DNA of 64,000 bases from Boesenbergia rotunda. Its lineage: Eukaryota > Streptophyta > Magnoliopsida > Zingiberales > Zingiberaceae. The DNA is taken from positions 62,001 through 126,000 of the forward strand of contig JAGFNQ010000957.1 in assembly GCA_024364735.1 (NCBI GenBank), read 5' to 3'. The notes below the pieces were generated by a model, which saw only the letters and a program-made list of their open reading frames with translations, did not search any database and was not told the origin of the DNA. Position numbers and translations under genes: made by a program. Shown piece after piece: positions 1 through 11,093 of the stretch. Each line of letters starts with the position of its first letter. Positions within the stretch are counted from its first letter, which is position 1.

Positions 1-76
1 TTAACTGTTCGATTAAATATCTAGAATTTTCTTGAGTCTATCTACACAACGTACTACGAAATAGAACTATTGTGTC

Positions 77-365
77 GGCCCAAAGGAAGTCACCTTAGGT
101 CGGTTTAGTGTATTTTGTGTTGGTAGACGTATATCTATGCTAAGAGCAATCGGCCCAAAGGAAGGTTATTTTTTATGCCAGATATATGTTCAAAATAGTT
201 TACAATTATTGAACATAATTTATTTTTGTTCTGATCATGTACAAAATATGTCGGCCCAAAGGAAGACATATTGCGTGGCAGATTAAAGTTGTTGTAAACT
301 ATGGACCAAAATATAACTCATATAAAGTTTCATATTATGCACACAATGGGTTGACCCAAAGGAAG
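77..365 (+). repeat. Four spaced copies of a GGCCCAAAGGAAG motif in the copia leader
   Basis: The 13-mer ggcccaaaggaag occurs at 77-89, 152-164 and 253-265, with a one-base variant (gacccaaaggaag) at 353-365. The last three copies are about 100 bases apart. The third copy is flanked by ATGTC and GACAT, which could form a short stem with the motif in the loop. The fourth is followed by gacacattgtgtggcc. The leader between PBS and gag is where packaging and dimerisation signals lie in retroelements, so an RNA role is possible. That role is inferred. Confidence 0.7.
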
Positions 366-518
366 ACACATTGTGTGGCCAATTAAAGGTTGAGTTATAT
401 CAAAGAGTACCGCTAACAAATTATATTTTAATCTACATATTAAAATGCAATGTTGTATTTGGTATCTCATAAGGAGCCCATTTATATGCATTTAAAATTT
501 TATTTATTTGCATAATTT

Positions 519-523
<5 letters not shown>

Positions 524-582
<59 letters not shown>
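524..582. repeat. (TA)n microsatellite
   Basis: About 29 uninterrupted TA dinucleotides lie in the untranslated leader of the copia element, upstream of gag. Replication slippage is the likely origin. Confidence 0.97.
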
Positions 583-585
<3 letters not shown>

Positions 586-651
586 CTTGGCTTTAGTTAA
601 ATCGTGAGCTTAAATAATTTTTTTTTAATTTCAGTGTAATCTGTAACTGCC

Positions 652-1242
652 AACATTAATAACATCCCAACACTAACTGGTTCAAATTTTGCTGAATGGA
701 AAGAATACATGATAGTAGTCTTAGGCTGCATGGACTTGGACTATGCATTAAGGAATGATCGTTCCGCACCTTTGACCAGTGCTAGCACTATAGAGCAAAG
801 GGCTGAATTTCAGCTGTGGGAGAAATCAAATCGCATGAGTCTAAGCATCATGAACCTTTCCATACCGGCACAAATAAAGGGCTCAATAACAGAGAGTGAA
901 GATGCTAGGAGTTTCCTTAACCAACTGGCAGACTGATTCATCTCAAATGAAAAGGTCGAGATTACTACACTTCTTACGAAGTTGGTAACCATGCGACACA
1001 GTGGTAAAAGAAACATAAGAGAGTACATTATAGAGACATCTGAAAGTGCTCACTTAGTATTTGATTCTCAAAGTACGAGCAAGAAGCGAAAGAGGATCAA
1101 TAACAAAGGTAAGGGAAAACAAACTGCAGATTCTGGAGGCAGTGACCATAAGGAGCAAAAGAAGCAGGATAAGGAATTCACTTGTTACTTTTGCAAGAAG
1201 AAAGGTCATATGAAGAAAGACTGCCTCAAGTGTGCCAACTGA
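652..1242 (+). pseudogene. copia gag remnant with CCHC zinc knuckle
   Basis: This is what remains of the nucleocapsid/Gag part of the copia polyprotein, which packages element RNA in virus-like particles. One reading frame runs through FAEWKEYM (about 685-708) to a CCHC knuckle, CYFCKKKGHMKKDC, at about 1186-1227. In-frame TGA codons sit at 934-936 and at the end of the knuckle region (1240-1242). The segment between the N-terminal part and the knuckle is shorter than in normal copia Gag, so an internal deletion is likely. The protease follows in the same frame. It is non-functional. Confidence 0.85.
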
Positions 1243-4200
1243 CATGTAAAGAAGGGTAAACTTCTCAACTTTGTTAGTTTAGAAGTCAATTTAGCTATTG
1301 TACCCATTGACACTTGGTGGATAGATACTGGTTCTACTACTCACATAAGTGTCACTATGCAGGGTTGTCTTAGGAGCCGACTTTCGCTTGATGGTGAAAG
1401 ATACATCTATACGGGGAATGGAAAGAAGGCTGTAGTCGAGTCTATTGGTGTTTTTAGGCTTTATTTAGGAACTGATATTTATTTGGATTTGAAAAATACA
1501 TTCATTGTACCGTCTTTCAGACGAAACTTAATTTCGATTTCTTGTATGGACAAATCAGGTTATTCTTGTTCATTTAGAAATGAAATGTTTAGTATTTTCT
1601 TTAATTCAATTTTGATTGGTAATGGTTCCTTGGTTGATAAACTTTATAAATTAAATACCATTATTCCTACAATTGACAATGTAATAATGCATAGTATAGG
1701 TACGAAACGTAAATTGACCAACGAGAATTCTTTTATGTTGTGGCATAGGCGTTTGGACATATATCCAAACAACGCCTAGAAAGGTTAATGTCACATCGAA
1801 TTCTTGATTCTCTTGACATGTCAGACTTTGATGTCTGCATAGAGTGTGTTAAGGGGAAGACAACTAACAAAAGGAACAAAGGGGCTAGCTGTTGTAGTGA
1901 CGTTTTGGAGCTAATACATACGGACATTTGTGGACCATTCCCTAAGACATCTTGGAATGGACACACATATTTTATTAGCTTCATAGACGACTATTTTATA
2001 TTTGGCTATTTGTACCTTATTCATGAGAAGTCCCAATCTTTGGACATGTTCAAAATTTTCAAAGCCGAAGTTGAACTTCAACTAGGTAAGAAAATTAAAG
2101 TCGTTCGATCCGACCGTGGAGGAGAATATTACGGTCAATATGATGGATCAGGTGAACAACGTCAAGGACCTTTTGCAAATTACCTTGCTGAGTGTGGGAT
2201 TGTGCCTCAGTATATCATGCCTTGTACACCCAGTCAGAATGATGTAGCTGAGCGTCGCAATCGAACCTTAAAAGACATGGTGAGAAGTATGATGGCTTTC
2301 ACATCTCAACCGGAGTCTTAGTGGGGTGAGGCACTCAAGACTGCAGTTTACCTTCTCAATAGAGTACCTAGTAAAACAGTAACTAAAATCTCATTCGAGA
2401 TGTGGACGGGTAGAAAGCCTAGCATTAGGCATTTACACGTCTGGGGTTGTCCAGCTGAGGCTAGGCCTTACAAGCCTAATGAAAAGAAACTGGACTCGAG
2501 AACTGTTAGTTGCAATTTTGCAGGTTACTCTGAGAGATCAAAGGGGTATAAATTTTATGATCCATCTAACAGATTCTTCTTCGAAACGGGAAATGTCAAG
2601 TTTATTGAGGACAGTGGGAGCGATAAAATCAGGGAAGTATCTTTTGAGGAAAGCGCTGGTAATCCTCTTATGGTCACTACTAGTGCAATCAGTAGTGGTA
2701 TGATTACCATACCACACATTATGGATATTGCACATCCAGTGAGCGTACTGAACCAAGATATTCCCATGACATCTCCAATGCAATTGGAGGAGCCTACCAC
2801 TGAAATTAAAGTATTGCCTCATATTGATGAGCAAGTACCTCAACCACCTTAAACACAAGTGCCCTTAATGGGATCCACAAGGGAACGGAGAAGCACGAAT
2901 TCTTGTGATTATGTTTATCTCCAAGAGCATGAGTTTGATATAGGGTTGGAAAGTGATCCTACATCTTTCCAAGAAGTCAAACAATGCTCTAACCCTGCAA
3001 GGCGGATTAACGCCATGCAAGAAGAGTTGAAGTCTATGGCAGACAATGACGTTTGGGAACTTGTCGAATTGCCTGAAGGTTCGAAGCCCGTTGGTTGTAA
3101 ATGGATATTTAAAACCAAGCGAGATTCGAAGTGCAATATCGAAAGGTATAAGGCTCGTCTTGTTGCCAAGGGATTCACTCGAAAGGAAAACATTGATTAT
3201 AAGGAGACTTTCTCACCTGTGTCGACGAAAGACTCCCTTAGGGTAATCATGGCACTTGTAGCTCATTTTGATTTGGAGCTACATCAAATGGACGTAAAGA
3301 CTGCATTCCTCAATAGAGACATAGAGGAGTCTATATATATGGTGCAACCAGAGAACTTTGAGTCCTCAGACTCAAAGCACCTAGTTTGTAGATTAAAGAA
3401 GTCCATTAATGGTTTAAAGCAGGCATCCCGTCAATGGTACCGAAAATTTGATCAAGTGGTTACCTCATTTGGATTTAGAGAGAACCCTGTTGATCAGTGC
3501 ATATATGTCAAGTTCAGTGGGAGCAAGTTTGTTATACTTGTTTTGTACGTGGATGATATATTGCTTGCGAGCAATAATAAGGGTCTACTGCATGAAACCA
3601 AGTCATTTCTATCTGGTAAATTTGAAATGAAAGATCTTGGTGAAGCATCTTTTGTTCTAGGCATTCAGATCTGTCGTGATCGATCAAGAGGCATTCTTGG
3701 ACTTTCATAACAAGCTTATATTGAGAAGGTACTCATAAGGTATGACATGCAGAACTGTACACCTGGTGACACACCTGTGTCAAAAGGTGACAAGTTCAGT
3801 TTGCAGCAGTGTCCACGACTTGAACTTGAAATAAAGGAGATGGAACAATTCCCATATGCATCAGCAGTGGGAAGTCTCATGTGTGCACAAGTTTGCACTC
3901 GGCCAGATATAACATTTGTAGTTGGGATGTTAGGCAGATATGTTAATAACCTAGGACCGGCGCACTGGAAAGCGATTAAAAGAGTGATGCGGTATTTGCA
4001 AAGAACTAAAAGACACATGCTCACGTATCGGAGGTCAGATCATCTGGAGGTGATTGGTTATTCAGACTCCGATTTTGCTGGATGCTTAGATAGCAGGAGG
4101 TCCACTTCAGGCTACATCTTCATGCTTGCTAGAGGGGCTATATCTTGGAAGAGCGTCAAGCAGACGCTAGTAGCTACTTCTATTATGGAGGCAGAATTGG

Positions 4201-4539
4201 TAGCATACTATGAAGCATCCAATCACGGGATTTGGCTGCGGAACTTCATCACAGCATTGCATATCGTTGATGGCATTGACAGGCCACTGAGGATCTACTG
4301 TGATAATAAAGCTGCAGAACTTTATGCCAAGAACAACCGCAGTTTCGTCGAAGTCCAAGCACATCGACATTAAGTTTCTAGCGGTTAAAGAGAGAGTTCA
4401 GAATCATCAGATCATGGTAGAGCACATCAGCACAGATTCCATGTTGGCCGATCCACTTACCAAAGGCTTGGTGCCCAAGGTGTTTCATGCGTATGTTGTG
4501 GATATGGGAGTTCTTCTTATGGAAGAAGAACTCATCTAG
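1243..4539 (+). pseudogene. copia pol remnant (protease, integrase, RT, RNase H)
   Basis: The protease active site is seen as WWIDTGSTTHIS near 1316-1351. The pre-integrase LWHRRLD motif lies near 1738. Integrase catalytic residues appear in HTDICGPF, IDDY and VAERRNRTLKD (about 1917-2275). Reverse transcriptase has KWIFKTKRD and the catalytic YVDDILLAS (about 3546-3572). RNase H has GYSDSDFAGCLDSRRSTSG (about 4056-4112) and the MEAELVA block. Breaks include a frameshift near 1770, in-frame stops ending at 2321, 2852 and 3710, and a frameshift near 4345. Reading continues to a final stop at 4537-4539, about 540 bases before the purine tract. All domains are recognisable, so the element was once autonomous. 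Confidence 0.92.
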
Positions 4540-5077
4540 TAGGAGTCTGTATTTATTTTATTGCTCTATGTTAACAAAGACAAACAATTTTTATTTTGAT
4601 TATTGTACGTACCTAAAGTTCAAAATAATAATGGGAATTCATATGTTTGTTTGACACTCTGAATACGATACCATGATTTACTATTGCTGTTTAGCATTTG
4701 GTGTTTGTAAATATGATACTCCTTTTGGAATCATAAAGTTTGGATCATGATTTGCTGTTGCAGTTTAGCATAAGGTGTTTGCAAATATGATCAGACTCTT
4801 TTGAGTCGCTTTGGACCAGTGGGAAATTGCCATCTACTAATCACATCTCATGTAATTTCAACTCTATACATCCGCATCTTGATCTATGTCGTTAATGACA
4901 TTGGTATTGTGATTACTGTTGAGGCTTGTTACGATCATATTCAGTAGCTATGACCTCTTTAGTCCTATACCAATGAAGTTAATGTACCAGATTGTTTATA
5001 GGGGTATCTTGTACCCATAAAGTTTGAAATCAACTAAAGTTTTGCTTGTATTTACTATACAACTCACATATAGCTCA
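4540..5077 (+). other. copia 3' untranslated region
   Basis: A non-coding stretch between the end of pol and the polypurine tract. It holds two imperfect copies of a segment around gctgtttagcattt / gctgttgcagtttagca (about 4687 and 4753), a small tandem duplication. I see no gene here. Confidence 0.6.
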
Positions 5078-5591
5078 AGTGGGAGATTGTTGGATATTAT
5101 TATTATCTCTATTAGGTGGGCTTATTTGTAAGTTGCACAAGTAAATACAATTTGAGCCTTTAAAGTGATCTAACTTATGTTTATTGGGTTTCGGATTATT
5201 GGATGCGGGTTCAATGTATAGAACAATTTAGACCAATCTGTTATTATCTATGGGCTGATAACAGATTGGATTGCTATATAAAGGGGAGGTCCCTAAGGGT
5301 TTAGGTGATCTTCATGACCTAGTTTCTTGTTCCCCATTGACAAGAAACTTTACGACGCCGTCAAATCTAAGTCTGTTGGAAGATCCTCCTTCTTCCTTCC
5401 GCTGCATCTTCTTCCACATGGATCAAGCCGACGACGCTACGACAAGGACGATGACTCTTCAATCATGTTCCTTGTCATTCAGTTTATATTATTTTATTTT
5501 TGCCATGTCATAATTTGAAGAAACAATATATCCATATTTATATGTCTTGTGTTTTTCTCTTTCGAATTCTTATTTTTGTTTCTAGAATTCA
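5078..5591 (+). repeat. Polypurine tract and 3' LTR of the copia element
   Basis: The purine-rich aagtgggaga at 5078-5086 is directly followed by TGTTGGATATT at 5088, a typical copia PPT/LTR junction. A TATA box (tatataaag) lies at about 5275-5283, as expected for the U3/R border. The end at 5591 rests on the sequence gaattca at a length of about 504 bases. The paired LTR needed to confirm it is outside the window. Confidence 0.7.
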
Positions 5592-6475
5592 TGTGGTTAG
5601 GAGAAAACCCAAGTTCTATCATGCAAGTCCAAGGATCTCATCCAGTTGCACATCAGGGAGAAGGATCTCAATCATTTCCAATACAGGAAGAAGGATAACA
5701 ACTCAATCAATATCAAGGTGAAAATCAAGAATCTCATAATGCTACAAATTATTTCAGCCAATTTCATAATTATTTAAGCGGAATGGGGAGTGATCTTCCT
5801 AAATATTAGTATTATAATATTAAAGTTATTTTAGGTTTATGTGTGTTTAGTATCATTTTTATTTGTAGTTATTTGTTTGGTTTAAGTATTTTAGTATTGT
5901 TTTTATTTGTATTTCCTGAATATTTTTAAGTTTATGTATGCTTAGTGTAACCCATATTGTTAAGTGATTATTAGTAATATTTTGATTTTGTATCATTATT
6001 ATTTTTATTTTGTATGTCAATATAATGGATGATGTATTTTACATTTATGCATTTCAAATTTTTTAATATTTTATTATATTTTTTTTGAAATTAGTGATAT
6101 AATTTATAAATGTAATTATAATTAAAATATATTAAATAAATTATAAATATAATTTTTAATAAATTAAATATTTATAAATATGTATAATAAAAAATTAATA
6201 TTTTTTATAAATAATAAAAAATGATAGTAATTACAAATTAATTTTTATTATAATATTTAATAATATAATAATATATTGCATTTAAATTTATTAATTATAT
6301 GATATAATAAATTTTTAAAAATTTAAATTTTTTTTGATAATTTCCCGCACCAAATTGGTGGTGCACTGTTCCCATCGCCAAATTTGGTGCGGGAGTTTGA
6401 TGATGGGTAGGGCAAGTTTGGTGCCACTCCATCACCAAATATGGTGTTATGGTGACTGATTGGAGTTGCTCTTAT
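5592..6475 (+). mobile_element. Probable 3' part of a PIF/Harbinger-type DNA transposon
   Basis: The right end reads gattggagttgctctta (about 6459-6474). This is the inverted form of the agagcaactccaat terminus common in plant PIF/Harbinger elements, and it ends in TTA, the usual target trinucleotide of that superfamily. Internally a fold-back pairs cccgcaccaaattggtg with cgccaaatttggtgcggg (about 6344-6392). A short Gln/Ser-rich reading frame at about 5595-5808 ends in MGSDLPKY, but I do not recognise the protein and it contains one stop. The left end is absent, perhaps because the copia element inserted into it. Confidence 0.45.
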
Positions 6476-6599
6476 AGTACTAACGATTTTTCATTTAGGC
6501 TAAAAAAATCTAGATACTTTTTTCAACCTTCGACAATTCCCAACGGCCTAACCTCCAACAAAATGTCTATCAATAGTCGGACTACCATGCCATTATACA

Positions 6600-6868
6600 A
6601 TTTGATAATGCCAAGTACTACATGGAGATTCACGGAGAGCTATATAAAAAGAGACCAAGATAAGCGAAGGTATATGGTTTTCTGCTCACGAGTGGAGAAG
6701 CATCTCTTCTTTGTGAGGCTCCCATTTCTTCTTCTTTTTCATTCGTCATTTCCTTTTCTTTGAGAGATATTTCTTTTCTACTTGAGTATTGACTTAAAGT
6801 CGAAGTGACCACGCTCATAGACACAGCCAACCCTAACATCCTTTACATCTAAGGCCTCCTGATCTTGA
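6600..6868 (+). repeat. LTR fragment of a Tat-type gypsy element
   Basis: A TATA box (ctatataaaaag, about 6640-6651) is followed about 140 bases later by ttgacttaaagtcgaagtg. That matches the reverse complement of the ttgacttgagcgtcggagtg block in the Tat LTR at 10332-11077. The segment therefore looks like the U3-end/R/U5 part of a related LTR. No PBS follows it and no partner LTR is present. Confidence 0.4.
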
Positions 6869-7110
6869 CCTTTGAGGAGGTAATCAAAGTTTTAGGAAAA
6901 GTAATAGCCCGAGTGAGTGAAAAGACGCCATCAATTTTGATTAAAATTGTTACAAGGCCGTGAAAATTATTAAAATTGGATAGGAAATAGATTTGAAATG
7001 ACATACCTAAGCATGAATTTACCAATTAAAATTTGAGTTAGTCTTGCTCTATTGAACACGCACCTATAAGCTAGTAAAACTTACAAAATTAAAGACAAAA
7101 TGATCGTTGA
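6869..7110. repeat. 240-bp segment repeated almost exactly at 35174-35414
   Basis: From gaggaggtaatcaaagtttt to gacaaaatgatcgtt the sequence matches 35174-35414 with only scattered differences. At 35.2 kb the same DNA covers the start of an antisense ORF; here it lies in the 3' flank of the F-box gene. A weaker, degenerate relative is visible at about 10055-10160. Its nature is unresolved: a mobile-element internal segment or a captured gene fragment. Confidence 0.85.
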
Positions 7111-7441
7111 TGTACATGGAACACAACTGCATTTATGAAATTTCATTATTTTAAAATTATATGAAATTATATGATAGTATTGATTGAAACTGCTCAATGA
7201 ATTTAAAGATTGAGAGAGAGAGAGAGCACGGTTCAAAATTGTTGTCAAGTGGGGGACATCCCATAAAAAATACCAAAAAATTCAGAAAATTTTAGCAAGT
7301 AAAATGACTCAAAATCCAACCGTTATATTATTATCATAATTTCAAAATGTTGATGTATACGAGTTTATATAACTCTACAATAATTGAAACCAATTCTTAA
7401 AAAATTATTAAAAAGAAAGAAAGCTTTAAATTTACATCAGA
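7111..7441. other. 3' flank of the F-box gene, no feature except a GA microsatellite
   Basis: AT-rich sequence downstream of the F-box stop codon. A (GA)n run lies at about 7210-7226. AATAAT-like A/T motifs occur that could act as polyadenylation signals on the minus strand, but none stands out. Confidence 0.5.
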
Positions 7442-8545
7442 TCAGCATGCACAAGACGGAGTAAACCAAACTAGCACCGGCCGATGCAGCTCTGGAGATG
7501 ACACGGAAGGCAAATTCAACGAGGTGAAGCTTTCGCCCTCCATGTTGTAAACCACGTTATCACCCAAGTCATTCGAGATGTAAATGGAGTTGGATTTCAA
7601 ATCCGGCAATGAAGAAGTATCGAGGCAGAGAGAAGAGGCTGCTGAGCCCAAGAACAGAGCATACTTCCCCAAATTATTCATTGGGATGATGGCGCCTTTC
7701 TTTGTATCGATCTTCCAAACCTTCAATTTCTTAATATGATATTCTGATTCTTTATTCATTGTACTCGCCCGTGCGATCAATAGATCCCCCGAAGGCGTGC
7801 AAAAAAAGTACATGTCGAAAGTATAATCCCAAAAATATGGCATAGCCACCACCTGCATCCTTGTCGGAATCGAATCCGACACGGCGAGATCGTACGCCGC
7901 CACGACCACCGCGTAATCTTCTTCAGATTGTGATACTGCATAGAGCTTGCCATTGTGGAAGGCTATGTCGTCATAGTAATATAGACCTCCAGGAATCATC
8001 GTCCACTTCTCATCTCCTGCGTTAACGAAGAACAAGAAGTCTTGCCGCACACAAGGACTGAAGAATACGAAGACGACTTTGTAATTGCCGCCTCGAGAGG
8101 GATCCGAGGACAACGCCGCCCTCAAGACCTCCAAATTACAGTTGTACAGTTTGGGGATCGAGGGCAGGTCGATCTGCACGCCGGTGATAGGATTTAATAG
8201 CTGAACACTAAGTTCGTCGGTGGTTATGAGCCAACCATGAGAAGATCCGGCGACTTTTCTAGAGACGCTAGGAGCGTGGCTTGGGATGTCATACTCGCGG
8301 CCCTCTGATAGACTGAAGAAGTTGTAGGTGTTTCGATCGTTATTTTCTCCGTTAATGAGGATTTGGTTTTCCGGCACGAGCCATGGGATCTGCGGGTGTT
8401 GATCATCGGGTCGGCGACGGACCTTATCGACCACGGCGGACCAACTTGAGCATACGGCGGCGCAGCGAAAGAGGTCGGGGGTGGAGAGCTGGGATAGGAT
8501 TGAGTATAGCAGATCCATAGGAATCTCCGACCAGAAAGTAGACAT
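7442..8545 (-). CDS. F-box protein with DUF295 (KIB1-like) domain
   Basis: An intact single-exon gene of 367 codons. Residues about 5-44 form an F-box (WSEIPMDLLYSILSQL... LFRCAAVCSSWSAVV), which in plants binds SKP1-type adaptors so that the protein acts as the substrate receptor of an SCF ubiquitin ligase. The rest matches the DUF295 pattern of beta-propeller-like F-box proteins: YNFFSLSEGREYDIP, GSSHGWLITTD, LLNPITGVQIDLPS, AFHNGKLYAVS and LGKYALFLGSAASS. Length and single-exon structure fit that large plant family. The start is chosen because ATG directly precedes the F-box and lies about 70-100 nt downstream of a TATA-like box. The substrate is unknown. A broken copy lies 4 kb to the right (11745-12490). 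There are no internal stops and no sign of transposon origin. Confidence 0.9.
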   Translation of the reverse strand: MSTFWSEIPMDLLYSILSQLSTPDLFRCAAVCSSWSAVVDKVRRRPDDQHPQIPWLVPENQILINGENNDRNTYNFFSLSEGREYDIPSHAPSVSRKVAGSSHGWLITTDELSVQLLNPITGVQIDLPSIPKLYNCNLEVLRAALSSDPSRGGNYKVVFVFFSPCVRQDFLFFVNAGDEKWTMIPGGLYYYDDIAFHNGKLYAVSQSEEDYAVVVAAYDLAVSDSIPTRMQVVAMPYFWDYTFDMYFFCTPSGDLLIARASTMNKESEYHIKKLKVWKIDTKKGAIIPMNNLGKYALFLGSAASSLCLDTSSLPDLKSNSIYISNDLGDNVVYNMEGESFTSLNLPSVSSPELHRPVLVWFTPSCAC

Positions 8546-8637
8546 CTAGTTGAGATATATGATGGGGGTGACGACGGCTACGGCAGCTACGGAAAGGGCA
8601 ACAAGAGAATTGGATATTGCTCTTCCTTGCCTACTGC

Positions 8638-8654
8638 CCCTTTTTAAAGGGCGC
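8638..8654 (-). promoter_or_regulatory. TATA-like box of the F-box gene
   Basis: On the minus strand the sequence reads ccctttaaaaagggg about 95-105 nt upstream of the F-box ATG, leaving room for a leader of roughly 65-75 nt. The position fits a plant core promoter. Transcription was not observed. Confidence 0.5.
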
Positions 8655-8895
8655 CGTCTCTAAACTTTTGAAATTTACCATCTAACTAGTTCCGTTTTGT
8701 TGCTTAGTCTTTTTCGGAATTATTTTTTTTTCACACATATTAATATTCATATGAAGTAGTCAAAATCGATATCTACATCAGTTATTCGTTACAAATTATT
8801 AGTACAATAATATTTTATAAGAAGGAAATAATCTATTTATATAAATTCGTTTTAAAATGCCATAAAATAAATTCAATGTTTTAAAAAAAAATTAA

Positions 8896-9108
8896 GGGGA
8901 CCTTTGATTTACTTTATTTTCTATTTTTATTTTTTAAAAATCATATTTTCTTATTTTCTGAAAAATGATTTTATTTCATTTTTTAATTTTTCAAAAAATA
9001 CTATATCTTTTTTTCTGAAAAATAAGGCTGAAAAATCAAACCAAACACGTTTTCTCACATTTTCTACATAAAATGAAAATAGAACAAAACATATCAAACA
9101 CCGCCTAA
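8896..9108. mobile_element. MITE-like element upstream of the F-box gene
   Basis: The left end, ggggacctttgatttacttt, is an imperfect inverted repeat of the right end, whose reverse complement reads ggcggtgtttgatatgtttt. Both continue into matching ttctattttnat sequence. The interior is A/T-rich with gaaaaat/atttttc blocks. About 210 bp with no coding capacity fits a MITE. The target-site duplication is unclear, so the superfamily is not assigned. Confidence 0.5.
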
Positions 9109-10331
9109 GATTCTTATTTTTTTTAGTTGGAAAAAATATATAGCAAGATGTTTTATCAATTTAATTTTTTTGCCTTAAATATAATTTAAATGTATGGGTA
9201 AATAGTTAGAATGGATGCATTTATAATACGGAAGGTTTTAATGATATATGTGATATTTGAATTTAATTTGAAACTTAAAAATATAAATAATTTTGACTCG
9301 GGGTTAGTTCCTAATAGAATTTGAGTTTGGTTTAAATTATTTGAATTTTAATTTCTACAGAATCGAAATATAATTCAAAATGACTTAAATTTCAATTCTA
9401 TTCGAGTTAGTCGGACCTTAATTTAAAATTTTAATTAAAATTAGGTAGAAATAATTAATTCACTCCCGCTTGCAAATTTAATTTGAGAGTGCAAATTTAA
9501 TTACAAAATTGTAATTTTAGTTTATGTGGCTTCTCAAGCATTCTTTACAAAAAAAAACCCACTAGTTTAACGACCTCTTGGAGTCGGACCCATGGATATG
9601 GAGAGAGGTTTATGTAGATACACAAGCAACAGGTATATGGTGGGGCCGAAAATGGAAATCATCATCTCCTGGAGATTGACCCCTGACCATTTTTGTTACT
9701 ATTTTTGTTGATGTTAAAAGAAAGTTATATAGATATTGTTTTTTTAATCATATATATTTTTAATATGATATTATTATAATAAGTTTTGGTAAATAAAAAT
9801 AATTGAATAGAAATAATATAATTTATTATTATAGAAAATATCTGATCCTTTAATGAGAATAGATATGAGGATGGATATCTGATATCCAATGGGTATGAGT
9901 ACAAAGACTATAGAATTCTATCCAAATCCGATCCATTATCATTTAGGGGTATGAGTACAGAGAATATATATAATTCTATTCAAATCTGACACATTATCAT
10001 CCCTAGATGCGATGGTGGGATTTATTATTTATTTATTTATCGTTTAGTTTGATTAAAATTGTTAGACGATCTTCAACCAAAATGGATAGAAAAGAGACTT
10101 AAAATACCGTACATAGTATGAACTTAGTAATACTTAACAAAAGTTATTTGGCTTAGTTAATTATAAATAATGAGAAAATTATAGTTTTAGTCCTGTAAAT
10201 TATATATATTTTTCTTTCAATTTTAATACTATCACCTATAAATTCATATTCTTAATACATTAATTTGTATTATTTTTCAATTTCAATATGTTTTTTTCTT
10301 ATTGGGAATTCAAATTGACTTTCTAGTTAGC
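9109..10331. other. AT-rich intergenic DNA
   Basis: No gene is visible. A short imperfect tandem duplication is present: gggtatgagtacaaagacta near 9894 and ggggtatgagtacagagaat near 9947, each followed by an ATTCTATNCAAATC block. A degenerate relative of the 6869-7110 repeat lies at about 10055-10160. Confidence 0.6.
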
Positions 10332-11077
10332 TGACTATTCCGGAAGGAATCGACGTCGATGGTCAGTCACCGACGTTCAGCCCACGCGGATGCTGACGGA
10401 AGGGGAAGAACTCTGCGCCCTGCGAGATCAACATGAGCGTTAGGGGAACACCCCGGAGGTTGTCTGGCGGAGCCCACTCCGACGCTCAAGTCAATGTCTC
10501 GATGGAGAAGAATAGAAGGCAGAAAAATGTATAAGTAGTAGAGAGTGCGTGCCCCCTTTTACTGGAGGGGTCGAGCTACCTTTTATACATGTGGCGGCTG
10601 CCTTGGCGTGTCCCCATGATCTATGCCACGTCCCCTCCTTTGGCAGTTACTAGATAACCCTTGAAATGGTCCACGCCGTCATTACGTGTTTCGACCTGTT
10701 GCAACATTTAAGGATCATGATATCTCTGCGATAGTAGCGATGCTTATCCGTAGATCCGCGATGGAAGGGGAGTCGTTACTTAAGGTCGAAGGCAGCTTGG
10801 GCTCCGCTTCCCTGAGATGATCTCAGGGCCTTCTGGCCCGGGCGATCGCGGGCACTCCACTTCCCCGAGGTGATCTCGGGACCCGACTTCCCGGGGTGAT
10901 CCCGGGAGGGATTTTCTGATCTGATCTTTCAAGGCGTGTTTCCCGAGGGGGGCCTTGGAGGCTCCTCTTCTCGAGAGTGTCCCGAGAGCTCAACAAGGGG
11001 AGATGCTCAAACTCGTCACATCTTGCCACGCAGCTTCTTCATCCCACGTACCTACTACGGGCTATTTAACCCCATCA
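10332..11077 (-). repeat. LTR of a Tat-type gypsy element, minus orientation
   Basis: Read on the minus strand the LTR starts TGATGGGGTTAAATAG at 11077 and ends ...GAATAGTCA at 10332, giving about 746 bp with TG...CA ends. Immediately before its start on that strand is a polypurine tract, gaagggaggggacttg (11078-11093), so this is the 3' LTR of a minus-strand element. A TATA box (tataaaagg on minus) lies at about 10572-10580. The U5 part carries ttgacttgagcgtcggagtg. The flank at 11078-11140 resembles 36500-36570 of the complete Tat element, which supports the family call. No TSD was identified. Confidence 0.65.
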
Positions 11078-11093
11078 CAAGTCCCCTCCCTTC

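Larger units (their letters stand above)
1..5591 (+). mobile_element. Degenerate Ty1/copia LTR retrotransposon, 5' end outside window
   Basis: An old copia element reads left to right in the order gag zinc knuckle, protease, integrase, reverse transcriptase, RNase H, purine tract and 3' LTR. This PR-IN-RT-RH order is diagnostic of Ty1/copia. The 5' LTR and primer-binding site are not in the window, so the element continues to the left. Several in-frame stops and at least two frameshifts (near 1770 and 4345) show that it cannot make its polyprotein. The right end at 5591 is inferred only from a CA dinucleotide at a plausible LTR length. The family is certain; the lineage within copia was not assigned. 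Confidence 0.9.
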
